NCBI GenBank assembly: GCA_044361595.1
Contig: JBIKIN010000002.1
Span: forward strand, 186,001-250,000
Length of the DNA stretch: 64,000 nt
Direction: 5' to 3'
From: Pseudopedobacter sp044361595
GTDB lineage: Bacteria > Bacteroidota > Bacteroidia > Sphingobacteriales > Sphingobacteriaceae
Part shown: positions 45,701-53,345 of the stretch, piece by piece
How the letters are laid out: every line of letters starts with the position of its first letter
How positions within the stretch are numbered: the stretch's first letter is position 1
Program-made: the position numbers and the translations under genes
Notes under the pieces: model-generated
Seen by the model: the letters and a program-made list of their open reading frames with translations, nothing else
Database searches by the model: none
What the model was told of the DNA's origin: nothing

Positions 45701-46111
45701 AACGATATTTTAAATGCAAATAAACTACAACTAGAAAGACCATCATTATACGCTTATAACCAATTTGCTTCATACACTGATAGATGGACACCAACAAACC
45801 CGAGCAATTATGCGCCAAGAGTGTTAGCTCCCGGAACCAATGTTTTTAGTAGCCGAGTAATTGAAGATGGTTCTTTTGTAAGGTTAAAGACCGTTTCTTT
45901 AGGATATAATTTACCAACCAAATTCTTGAAAAAATTTGACATTAAAACGTTAAGAATTTTTTCATCTGCTCAAAATTTACTTACACTTACCAATTACTCT
46001 GGCCCAGACCCTGAGGCTAACACAAAGGGTTTTGGTTTAACACCAGGATTTGATTTTTCCGCATATCCTAGGTCATTAACAGTTACAATGGGTTTAAATG
46101 TTAGTTTTTAA
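42797..46111 (+). CDS. SusC-type TonB-dependent glycan transporter
   Basis: An 1104-residue outer-membrane receptor that imports oligosaccharides with SusD. After an N-terminal extension of about 75 residues with the hydrophobic signal (IVLLLFLITTSIFSAQAQ) comes a carboxypeptidase-regulatory-like domain (ITGTVNDQIGVLPGVVVSIK, to about 155), then the plug (MADLQKAPVRSFEEALAGRV, NSPLYVIDGFPI, IYGSRGANGVVIITTKRG) and a barrel to the end (LTVTMGLNVSF). No STN domain, so it is not wired to an anti-sigma factor but probably to the hybrid regulator. A second Met at 42854 (MKQILGLLLFK) is a possible start. SusD follows after 11 bp. Confidence 0.96.
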   Translation: MVFKNYPKFSNLWNYPKIFMKQILGLLLFKNRILTLNNLTVNKLSNHNNLLYKKIVLLLFLITTSIFSAQAQNKTITGTVNDQIGVLPGVVVSIKGKQNLSALTDKNGKYKIIVGAKDNVLVFNFLGFTTQEVNIDNRTIIDVKLEQSNIILNEVAVVEIGYGQVKRADLTSAVGSVNMADLQKAPVRSFEEALAGRVAGVQVTGTDGQPGEGLNIVIRGNSSVNYSNSPLYVIDGFPIENPDNNAINPSDIESIDILKDASATAIYGSRGANGVVIITTKRGNIGQPVIEYNASHGVSKVTSQVDLMNPYQFLQLQFEIDSNRTKNSYFTNGKTLESFKDVEGVDFQDFLFRDAQFYNHALSLKGGTNNTKYFFSGSITGTDGVIINSDFSRKQGRLNIEQKINNKLKAFANINYAGSYKNGTIPRDQTSSVSGNDARYNLLYNVWSYRPINGTGNLDDLTADLIDDSDIGGNAGVRVNPILSAQNESNKYYSTDLDINGFLEYAITNDLKLKITGGLSSDGVRNDRFNNSNTRSGSILTTQGATNGVNGSRAINESISYANENILSYRKRFNKNNDLLLTGVFSQNYRNDRSTFLSANLLPNESLGIDDLESGQIGNRNLTNSQSALIGYAARANYNLYNKYLFNFNFRADGSSKFKKQFGYFPSASFAWRLSDEKFVKNIKEISNAKVRISYGITGNNRIGDFDYLSRIGTNVNRGFVGFGNNLSSAFYQLTLGNEDLKWETTKSFDTGLEIGLFRNKINLEFDYYNKTTSDLLFLARIAPSSGFNNVTRNIGETNNSGYEFTVTTNNFKSKSFSWSSNFNIAFNRNKLVALSDPSQLSLVSIVGSFDQNFGTGSYIAKIGGPIAQMYGYVYEGNYQYSDFYQSPSGAYILKNDVVAPDGGLTSAFRNTVQPGDPKYKDVNEDGVVNDFDLTVIGNPNPDFIGGFSNNFTFKNFDLNVFLQFSYGNDILNANKLQLERPSLYAYNQFASYTDRWTPTNPSNYAPRVLAPGTNVFSSRVIEDGSFVRLKTVSLGYNLPTKFLKKFDIKTLRIFSSAQNLLTLTNYSGPDPEANTKGFGLTPGFDFSAYPRSLTVTMGLNVSF

Positions 46112-46122
46112 TCAAAGAAAAG

Positions 46123-48024
46123 ATGAAAAATATTAGATTATTAATTTTAAGTATTACCATTTTGCTAAGTGCCAATGGTTGCAATGATAAGTTAGATTTA
46201 TTACCAAATGATTTTTTAGTACCTCAAAATTATTTCAATAATAAAAATGATTTGAATAGTTCTCTAACTAGTGTTTATAATGCTTTAAATGAACAAGCTA
46301 CCTATTCTGATTTTTACCAATACATGTACAGTGGTACCGATGAGTCTATCATCAACACTCGTTTAACAGAAAATGCTGTGCCCTCTACATATACTGCAAA
46401 CGCAAATAGTGTGTATATAGCTGGTTTATGGACTACCTTGTACGAAGCGATTAATAGAGCAAATCTATTGTTAGAAAATATAGATAAACCTAAAGATGTT
46501 ACAGATAATGAAAGAAATATAATTAAAGGAGAAGCTATCTTTCTAAGAGCCTATTACTATTTCTTACTTACCCAATGGTTCGGCGATATTCCTTTAAAAC
46601 TAAACTCTACCAAAACTGCAGAGGCTGATATTGCTTTCACTTCTTCAAAAAATGTGTATGATTTTATCATAACCGAAATGACTACTGCCGAAGCCTTGTT
46701 AATAAACCAGCAATCAAGTAGTTTATTATATAATGAAAGAGTAACTCAAACAGTTGTACAAGGCATTTTAGCAAGGGTTTGTTTATATGCAGCTGGCGAA
46801 CCTTTAAATGACACTAAACGATATGCTGAGGCATTAGCATGGGCAAAAAAAGTGCAAGCTTCTGGTCAACATAGCTTAAATCCAGATTTTCAACAAGTTT
46901 TTATCAACCACTCGGCAGATTTATATGACAACACCAATCGTGAAAGTATGTGGGATGTAAGCGGGGTTTATGTACCATCACTTGTATCTTTAAGAGAGGG
47001 AACCAATTCTAGAGTTGAGCAAACCAATACTAACAACATTTTGGGGCAGGGTTCTGGTTTTGCTAGGTCTACAGCAGGTTTATATTTCGCTTACGAAGAA
47101 GGTGACTTAAGAAGAGATTGGACATTAGTTCCATACAGATATACTGGTGGTAATGCGGTTACTCTACCAACAGAAAATTATTACGCTTTTACTGATTCTA
47201 AGTGGGAAAGAGAATCGGGTAAATGGAGAAGAAAGTACGAAGTGCAACTTCCTAGAAACCAAAATAGTACCCCAAAGAATGTCCCAATTATTAGATATTC
47301 TGATGTTTTATTAATGTTAGCAGAAGCAGAATACAAAGTTAATGGCGCAACCTCAATAGCAATAAATGCCGTAAATGAGGTAAGAAGAAGAGCTTTTGGT
47401 GTTACAAGAAATGCAAGAGCAGTATCTAGTATTACCATTGTAAACGGCGGCTCTGGCTATACCACTACTCCTACAATAACTTTTACTGGCGGCACCAGAA
47501 TAGTAAGGCCTGATGGACCTTATGGTGCCTTACCAAACGTAGACCCAAGAGCTACAGTTACCATATCTGGCGGACGAATTACAAGGGTAAATTTACTTTT
47601 AATGGGCGAAGGATATGTTACACCGCCAACGGTTGTAATCTCTGGAACAAACCAAACAGCAAGCTTAAGGGCAGAATTGGTAAATAGTGCAGATTTAAGC
47701 CCTAGCCAATCTACTGGTGTTGCATTTGAAAAAGCAATAAGAGATGAAAGATTAAAAGAATTAGCTTTCGAAATTTTAAGAAGACAAGATTTAAAAAGAT
47801 GGGGAATTTTAATCCCTACTGTAAAAAATATTGCAAATGAAGTAGTAAACGGTAGTTCAATATTGGTAGGTGGCTTACCTCTTTATCCGGGTAGTACTAA
47901 TGCAGCTGTTATTAGTAGATTCATATTACCGGGGAACAACATTTCTAACAAAGATCTATTTCTTCCCATTCCCTCAGTAGAATTAACTTATAACAAATTG
48001 GCAAAACAAAATCCCGGCTTTTAA
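46123..48024 (+). CDS. SusD/RagB glycan-binding lipoprotein with an inserted domain
   Basis: A 633-residue lipoprotein (LLSANGCND, Cys near residue 20) that caps the SusC barrel. SusD features: LYEAINRANLLLENID near 106, IKGEAIFLRAYYYFLLTQWFGD near 130 (TPR helices), RYSDVLLMLAEAEYKVNG near 390, and RDERLKELAFEILRRQDLKRWG near 545. Between INAVNEVRRRAFGVTRNA and the RDERLKE helix sits an extra stretch (about residues 432-520) with VNGGSGYTTTPTITFTGG and MGEGYVTPPTVVISG, a repeated beta-rich unit absent from ordinary SusD proteins. The extra piece probably changes the binding surface. Translation starts 11 bp after SusC. Confidence 0.93.
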   Translation: MKNIRLLILSITILLSANGCNDKLDLLPNDFLVPQNYFNNKNDLNSSLTSVYNALNEQATYSDFYQYMYSGTDESIINTRLTENAVPSTYTANANSVYIAGLWTTLYEAINRANLLLENIDKPKDVTDNERNIIKGEAIFLRAYYYFLLTQWFGDIPLKLNSTKTAEADIAFTSSKNVYDFIITEMTTAEALLINQQSSSLLYNERVTQTVVQGILARVCLYAAGEPLNDTKRYAEALAWAKKVQASGQHSLNPDFQQVFINHSADLYDNTNRESMWDVSGVYVPSLVSLREGTNSRVEQTNTNNILGQGSGFARSTAGLYFAYEEGDLRRDWTLVPYRYTGGNAVTLPTENYYAFTDSKWERESGKWRRKYEVQLPRNQNSTPKNVPIIRYSDVLLMLAEAEYKVNGATSIAINAVNEVRRRAFGVTRNARAVSSITIVNGGSGYTTTPTITFTGGTRIVRPDGPYGALPNVDPRATVTISGGRITRVNLLLMGEGYVTPPTVVISGTNQTASLRAELVNSADLSPSQSTGVAFEKAIRDERLKELAFEILRRQDLKRWGILIPTVKNIANEVVNGSSILVGGLPLYPGSTNAAVISRFILPGNNISNKDLFLPIPSVELTYNKLAKQNPGF

Positions 48025-48034
48025 ACCTCAAAAA

Positions 48035-48964
48035 ATGAAAAAATTCAATAATTATATCCTCATACTACTAGTAATTATAGTAACCATTTCTTGTCAAAAA
48101 ACCGAGGTTGATACACCTTCAAATTTTGATGTTAGTATTAATAACCTTACTATTAAAGTTGGAGATACAGCAAAGTTTAAAATTTCTGGTAATGCAGAAT
48201 CTATTCTATTTTACTCAGGTCAAGCGGGCAACAACTATGAAGCAAGAAATATATTAAATTTAGAAGATGGTAAACCAGAAATGTCTTTTAACAGCACAGT
48301 TAGTCTTGGCGAAACTACCATTGCAAATCAAAATATATCAATCCTTTTATCAACAGATTTTAATGGTAAATACAATAAAGAAGATATATTAAAAGCAACT
48401 TGGACAAACATTACATCAAAATTTATTTTACCAACAATTGTATCAACAGCTACGTTCTCTGGCGCTGTTGATTTAAGCGAATTTAAAGTTAATGGTAAAC
48501 CTATTTATATCGCATTTAGATACATGTCTATTAATCCAGCAATATTTAGACAAAGACAGTGGTCAATTAGCAATTTTAATTTTCAAACAAAATTTTCAAA
48601 TCAAACTTTTGTAAATGCAGGTTCATTGTATTTAGCTGGGTTTGGATCTTTTGATTTTGCCGAATTAACTTCAACGCCGTGGAATGCAATCGTAAACACA
48701 ACCACAACAGCATTAACTCATGCCGCTACTTTAGCGGGTAAAGAAGAAGAAAACGATTGGGCAATCTCTAGAGGGTTTAATGTTTCTGAAGTTAACCGAA
48801 ACTTAGGTGTTGTAATTAAAGGCCCAGTAGATTTAAGTATCAATAGTTATAATTTTAATTATTTAATACCTGGTAATTACAAAGTAGTATTTGTGGGTAA
48901 AAACACAAATATTAACGGAAGTAAAGAAGTAATCAAAGAATTTAACTTAACAGTAACCCCTTAA
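48035..48964 (+). CDS. DUF5017-type surface glycan-binding lipoprotein
   Basis: A 309-residue lipoprotein (IVTISCQKTE, Cys near 20). The N-terminal domain (about 30-75, KVGDTAKFKISGNAESILFY) looks like the Ig/PKD-type domain, with SGQAGNNYEARN characteristic of DUF5017; the remaining 230 residues are a beta-sandwich (ISILLSTDFNGKYN, YIAFRYMSINPA, RQWSISNFNF) like the carbohydrate-binding half of the family. The position right behind SusD (11 bp) is where surface glycan-binding proteins of such loci are encoded. No catalytic residues are seen. Its role is probably to hold the polysaccharide at the surface. Confidence 0.75.
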   Translation: MKKFNNYILILLVIIVTISCQKTEVDTPSNFDVSINNLTIKVGDTAKFKISGNAESILFYSGQAGNNYEARNILNLEDGKPEMSFNSTVSLGETTIANQNISILLSTDFNGKYNKEDILKATWTNITSKFILPTIVSTATFSGAVDLSEFKVNGKPIYIAFRYMSINPAIFRQRQWSISNFNFQTKFSNQTFVNAGSLYLAGFGSFDFAELTSTPWNAIVNTTTTALTHAATLAGKEEENDWAISRGFNVSEVNRNLGVVIKGPVDLSINSYNFNYLIPGNYKVVFVGKNTNINGSKEVIKEFNLTVTP

Positions 48965-49002
48965 TACTGGTCTTAATTATATTCATATATATTAAATAAA
49001 AC

Positions 49003-50883
49003 ATGAAGTTAACAGTTAAAAATATTAAAACACTCTTTTTACTTTTTGCTATTTTTTGCAGTCAATTATCAATAGCTCAAAAACAAGAGAACGCAGATAA
49101 TGAGCAAAATTCAAATCAAACTTCAATCGATTTCAATAAAATTTCGTCTCATCCAAGATTACTCTTAAAAAAAGGTGAAGAAAAAGAAATCAGAAAATTA
49201 ATATCCTCAAATATTGATTTTGGTAACATCCACGATCATATTATAAAATTTGCCGATAAACAAATAACAGAACCTACTTTAAAATACGAAGTAGTGGGTA
49301 AACGACTTTTAGGGGTTTCTAGAGATGCATTAAAGAAAATTTTTTATTTATCATACGCATATAGAATGCTTGGAGACAGTAAATATGCAGAGAGAGCTAA
49401 AGAAGAAATTTTAAATGTTTGTGATTTTCAAGATTGGCATCCACAACATTATTTAGATGTTGCCGAAATGGCTTTAGGTGTAAGTATAGGTTATGATTGG
49501 CTATATGACGAGCTTTCTACAAAAGAAAAACAAAAGATAGAAAAAGCATTAAAAGAATATGCTTTAGAAACCTCAAAAAATACAGCTACTAATTGGTGGT
49601 TAACTAGAACCAATAATTGGAACCAAGTGTGTAATGGAGGTATTTTAGCTGCCACTTTAGCAATTTATGAAACTAATAAAGAGGAATCTTTGGTGTACAT
49701 CAACAGGTATTTAGAATCTACTAAATTACCCCTAAATTTTTACGATCCTGATGGAAATTATCCAGAAGGTTATGCTTATTGGAGCTATGGAACTGGCTAT
49801 CAGGTAATTTCTTTAGAAATGTTAAATACTGCATTTGGTGCTGATAACGGTTTATCTAAATACCCCGGATTCTTAAAAACAGCTAACTTTTTAATGTTTA
49901 TGGGTGGCAGCCCCTCAGACATTGCTTATAATCATTCAGATGGTGGATCAAACTTATCTGGTAACCCCTATATGTTTTGGTTAGCAAAAAAGAATAACGA
50001 CTTTTCATTACTTTATAAAGAAAAGAAAATTCTTGCAAAAGGTACCTATTTAAGAAGTAGCTTGGAAGACAGGACCCTGCCTTTAGCCTTAATTTTTGGT
50101 AGAAATATTGATTTCCGTAAAATCCCAGTTCCTAAACAAAATATTTACATTGGAGGTGGCGAAACCCCAATTGCAGTAATAAGAACAAGTTGGGATGATG
50201 ACACAAAAGGATTGTATTTAGGAATGAAGGGCGGAAAAGCATCAAGCAGCCATGCACATATGGATGCCGGCTCATTTACATTTGATGCTATGGGCACTAG
50301 ATGGGCCATGGATTTGGGGAGTCAAAACTATAATAGCTTAGAAGAGAGAGGTATCGATTTATGGAATATGAAGCAAAAATCAACCAGATGGAGCATTTAT
50401 AGACTCAATAATTTCTCTCACAATGTTTTAACAATTAATAATCAGCTTTTTAATGTAGATGGTAAGGCTGATATTTTAGAAGAATATAGAGAAGATAACA
50501 AACTGGGATTAAAGTTTGAGATGACTCAAATTTACGGTGGCCAAGTAAAAACTGCAACAAGATCTATTACCTTAATAAATCAAGCATACGCAGAAATTAC
50601 AGACAATGTAATGGCTAACGAAAAAGAGGCTAAAATAACATGGAGAATGGTTACACCAGCCAAGGCAGAAATTATTGATACCAAAACCATTAAACTAACA
50701 AAAAACAATAAAACTGTTTTATTGCAGGTACAAAATCCCAATGTAACACTTAAAATTTGGGATAATGAATCACCAAACAGCTTTGAAGTGCCCAATCCCG
50801 GCACATTGAGAGTAGGTTTTGAAACAGTACTTCCTGCAAATCAATCAATTCAATTAAAAGTTAAATTAATTCCACAAAGTTAA
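49003..50883 (+). CDS. Heparinase II/III-like polysaccharide lyase, copy 2
   Basis: A 626-residue paralogue of the lyase at 39.5 kb, exported by a normal signal peptide (FCSQLSIAQ) with no lipid cysteine, so probably free in the periplasm while copy 1 is membrane-anchored. Motifs: SHPRLLLKKGEEKEI near 47, TNNWNQVCNGG near 204, DPDGNYPEGYAYWSYGTGYQ near 247, SSSHAHMDAGSFTFD near 418, RLNNFSHNVLTINN near 467. The same catalytic positions as in copy 1 are kept. The two lyases could cut the polymer outside and the oligomers inside. It is followed by GH88, which handles the unsaturated ends lyases make. Confidence 0.87.
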   Translation: MKLTVKNIKTLFLLFAIFCSQLSIAQKQENADNEQNSNQTSIDFNKISSHPRLLLKKGEEKEIRKLISSNIDFGNIHDHIIKFADKQITEPTLKYEVVGKRLLGVSRDALKKIFYLSYAYRMLGDSKYAERAKEEILNVCDFQDWHPQHYLDVAEMALGVSIGYDWLYDELSTKEKQKIEKALKEYALETSKNTATNWWLTRTNNWNQVCNGGILAATLAIYETNKEESLVYINRYLESTKLPLNFYDPDGNYPEGYAYWSYGTGYQVISLEMLNTAFGADNGLSKYPGFLKTANFLMFMGGSPSDIAYNHSDGGSNLSGNPYMFWLAKKNNDFSLLYKEKKILAKGTYLRSSLEDRTLPLALIFGRNIDFRKIPVPKQNIYIGGGETPIAVIRTSWDDDTKGLYLGMKGGKASSSHAHMDAGSFTFDAMGTRWAMDLGSQNYNSLEERGIDLWNMKQKSTRWSIYRLNNFSHNVLTINNQLFNVDGKADILEEYREDNKLGLKFEMTQIYGGQVKTATRSITLINQAYAEITDNVMANEKEAKITWRMVTPAKAEIIDTKTIKLTKNNKTVLLQVQNPNVTLKIWDNESPNSFEVPNPGTLRVGFETVLPANQSIQLKVKLIPQS

Positions 50884-50903
50884 TTCATTAAAATTATCGA
50901 GTT

Positions 50904-52121
50904 TTGAAAAAACAACCTTTTATATTCTCCCAATTATTTACTGTCATAACCCTCTTATTGTTGGGTTTAAATACTTATTCCCAAAAGTTTTCGGATAAAG
51001 AAATGCTTAAAATGATAGATGATAGGTTAGATAAGTCAACTGATAAAGCCATAAGTATGGCTAAATCGCTACAAAATGACAAACTTTTATTACCCAAAAC
51101 ATTTGAAAACGGCAGACTGATTACGGCACCATCTAAATGGTGGACAAGTGGTTTCTATCCCGGGCAGCTTTGGTATTTGTATGAAAACAAACCTACACCA
51201 GAGTTAAAAACAATTGCCCAAGATTTTTTATCTCGTGTAGAAATAGAACAATACACTACAGACAATCACGATGTTGGATTTATGATATTTTGTAGTTTCG
51301 GTAATGCTTACAGAATCACTAAAGATGAAAAATATAAGCCTATTATACTACAAGGAGCAGCATCTTTAAGTACAAGATTTGATAATAGGGTTGGTTTAAT
51401 AAAATCGTGGAATTCTACTAAAGCAAGGCAGTACCCTGTGATTATAGATAATATGATGAATTTAGAATTATTAATGTGGGCAGCTAAAAACTCAAACAAC
51501 AAAAAGCTCAAAGAAATATCACTAAGCCATGCTGATAAAACCATAAAAAACCATTTTAGAGAAGATTTTAGCACCTATCATTTAGTTTCTTATGATACCA
51601 TAAGCGCACAACCCCATTTAAAGCAAACCGTACAAGGCTATGCAGATAACTCTGCTTGGGCTAGAGGGCAAGGTTGGGCATTGTATGGTTACACCATGAT
51701 GTACCGAGAAACAGGCAACATAAAATATTTAAATCAAGCAGAAGGTATAGCTCAATTTTTAATTAAGCACCCAAACCTTCCGAAAGATGGTATACCGTAT
51801 TGGGATTTTAACGCTCCAAACATACCAAATGCACTTAGAGATGCATCTGCCGGAGCTTTAATCGCATCTGCATTAATAGAGTTAAGCGGGTTAACAAAAA
51901 GCAAGATCAATAGTAATACCTACCTAAACATGGCAAAAAAACAAGTTGTAAGTTTATCTTCACCAGCTTATTTTGCAACACAAGGTACAAACGGAAACTT
52001 TATTTTAAAACATAGCGTAGGCTCTTTACCTGGCAAACTAGAAGTAGATACTCCTTTAACCTATGCAGATTATTATTACGTTGAAGCATTAATGAGATTA
52101 AAAAAGTTGCTAAAGGATTGA
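50904..52121 (+). CDS. GH88 unsaturated glucuronyl hydrolase
   Basis: A 405-residue exported enzyme that removes the 4,5-unsaturated uronic acid left by lyases. Family motifs: KWWTSGFYPGQLWYLYE near residue 74, DNHDVGFMIFCSFGN near 119 (first catalytic Asp), PVIIDNMMNLELLMWAA near 178 (second Asp), and QGYADNSAWARGQGWALYGY near 246. The start is TTG at 50904: the next ATG would remove the whole signal peptide (MKKQPFIFSQLFTVITLLLL), so the non-ATG start is well supported. It lies 20 bp after the second lyase and ends the operon before a hairpin. Confidence 0.93.
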   Translation: MKKQPFIFSQLFTVITLLLLGLNTYSQKFSDKEMLKMIDDRLDKSTDKAISMAKSLQNDKLLLPKTFENGRLITAPSKWWTSGFYPGQLWYLYENKPTPELKTIAQDFLSRVEIEQYTTDNHDVGFMIFCSFGNAYRITKDEKYKPIILQGAASLSTRFDNRVGLIKSWNSTKARQYPVIIDNMMNLELLMWAAKNSNNKKLKEISLSHADKTIKNHFREDFSTYHLVSYDTISAQPHLKQTVQGYADNSAWARGQGWALYGYTMMYRETGNIKYLNQAEGIAQFLIKHPNLPKDGIPYWDFNAPNIPNALRDASAGALIASALIELSGLTKSKINSNTYLNMAKKQVVSLSSPAYFATQGTNGNFILKHSVGSLPGKLEVDTPLTYADYYYVEALMRLKKLLKD

Positions 52122-52143
52122 AAAAAATGAAATAAGAAAAATT

Positions 52144-52182
52144 AATTTCTCCATTGGCTTGTTTATAATCAATGGAGAAATT
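52144..52182 (+). terminator. Hairpin after the GH88 gene, right twin
   Basis: AATTTCTCCATTG (52144-52156) and CAATGGAGAAATT (52170-52182) form a perfect 13-bp stem. TTCTCCATTGGCTT and AATGGAGAAATT are shared exactly with the hairpin at 24191-24225. A short T/A-rich tail follows. Confidence 0.65.
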
Positions 52183-52313
52183 TTAATAAAAAAATAATAC
52201 GCTTCTAAAATTGATTCTGAAAAATTTGGGCATTTTAACAAGCTATCCACTGTAGTCCCAGTGAAAAATCGGGAGCTGCTATTTCTATACCTAAAGCAAA
52301 ATAACACAGAATT

Positions 52314-52751
52314 TTATTTTGCTTCAGAAAGACTTTTCTCTTTCTTAATTAAATCTGCAATGGTAGTTTCTGATAATATTTTAAGGGTAGCATCACGCAC
52401 ACTCATAAATGTATTTCTAATCCCACAAGTTTCCTCTTCTTTACATTCTTCGCAACGCTGATAAAAGTTTAAACTTACACAAGGCAGCTGGGCAATTGGT
52501 CCGCCTGTTAAACGCATCACTTGCACTAAATTAATCTGATTGGGGTCTTTTAATAAAGAATATCCACCACCAGCACCTTTTTTACTGTACAAAAATCCAG
52601 CATTACGCATCTCCAATAATATTTGCTCTAAAAATTTTTTTGGGATTTTTTCTTGTTGAGAGATGGATAAAATATTCATAGAATCGCCGCCAAACTGCTC
52701 GCCTAAGGCAATAAGGGCTCTAATAGCATATTTTGTTTTTTTAGATAACAA
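52314..52751 (-). CDS. Rrf2-family transcriptional regulator
   Basis: A 145-residue regulator with the N-terminal winged helix of the family: MLSKKTKYAIRALIALGEQF, ISQQEKIPKKFLEQILLEM (recognition helix) and SKKGAGGGYSLLKDP (wing). Four cysteines in LPCVSLNFYQRC, EECKEE and ETCGIR (about residues 90-109) could hold an iron-sulfur cluster or sense thiols, as in IscR, NsrR or CymR relatives. It is followed on the other side by OsmC and a sulfhydrylase gene on the same strand, which fits control of sulfur metabolism or oxidative stress. Which of these it controls is not shown by the sequence. Confidence 0.9.
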   Translation of the reverse strand: MLSKKTKYAIRALIALGEQFGGDSMNILSISQQEKIPKKFLEQILLEMRNAGFLYSKKGAGGGYSLLKDPNQINLVQVMRLTGGPIAQLPCVSLNFYQRCEECKEEETCGIRNTFMSVRDATLKILSETTIADLIKKEKSLSEAK

Positions 52752-52777
52752 GTTAATTAATTTTGAAAGAGAGAGTT

Positions 52778-52806
52778 TTGAATGATTGAATGTTGATTGA
52801 TTGTTT
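52778..52806. repeat. Degenerate 7-bp repeat tract upstream of the Rrf2 gene
   Basis: Units TTGAATG (52778), TTGAATG (52786), TTGATTG (52793) and ATTGTTT (52800), one spacing of 8 and the others of 7 bp. Confidence 0.45.
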
Positions 52807-52820
52807 TAAAAGTATAAATA

Positions 52821-53237
52821 TTAATTGATTTCTATAGCATAAGTAATTTCTACTCCGCCTGCAACCAACATATCATGTACTGAGCAGTATTTTTCAATTG
52901 CCAAAACAGCCGCTTTATCAACTTTGGTTTTATCTAAATTACCACTCAATTTAATATTCATATGGATTTTAGTAAAAACTGGAGGTAATTCTTCTCGGCG
53001 TTCTCCGTTAACTTCAACAGAAAAATTGGTGATTACTTGACGCTGTTTTTTCAAAATGCTTACTAAATCTAAAGAACTGCAAGAAGCTAAAGCCATCAAC
53101 ACCATTTCCATCGGGCGAACGCCTAAGCCTTCTCCGCCAATTTCTGGCGAACCATCTATGTGTACTTTTACTTCACTGCTACTTCCTGTAGCTTCAAAGT
53201 GAACTGCATCATTTACTCTATTTAATTCTATTTTCAT
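52821..53237 (-). CDS. OsmC-family protein
   Basis: A 138-residue member of the OsmC/Ohr fold. Visible pieces: GSPEIGGEGLGVRPMEMVLM near residue 30, ALASCSSLDLVSILKKQ with the first redox cysteine near 53, and IEKYCSVHDMLVAGGVEIT near 115 with the second. The pair could reduce organic hydroperoxides or polysulfides. The length is typical, no signal peptide. It lies between the Rrf2 regulator and the sulfhydrylase gene, all on the minus strand with gaps of 70-110 bp, suggesting a thiol/sulfur theme rather than one transcript. A degenerate 7-bp repeat lies just before its start. Confidence 0.9.
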   Translation of the reverse strand: MKIELNRVNDAVHFEATGSSSEVKVHIDGSPEIGGEGLGVRPMEMVLMALASCSSLDLVSILKKQRQVITNFSVEVNGERREELPPVFTKIHMNIKLSGNLDKTKVDKAAVLAIEKYCSVHDMLVAGGVEITYAIEIN

Positions 53238-53244
53238 TATTTCA

Positions 53245-53272
53245 AGATATGAGTATTGAGATGTGAGATATG
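53245..53272. repeat. Degenerate 7-bp tandem repeat upstream of osmC
   Basis: Four heptamers with no gap: AGATATG, AGTATTG, AGATGTG, AGATATG. They begin 8 bp before the OsmC start codon (read on the minus strand). Confidence 0.65.
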
Positions 53273-53345
53273 AGAACCTTATAAACTCAAATATTTTAAA
53301 TTCTTTAAACTTTCTAAAAAACTATTCAAATAACAACTTAACCAA

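Noticed and set aside
24191..52182. The twin hairpins as terminal inverted repeats of a transposon carrying the locus.
   Set aside because: Each is a self-contained hairpin right after a gene, there is no target duplication or transposase, and genes inside show no composition change.
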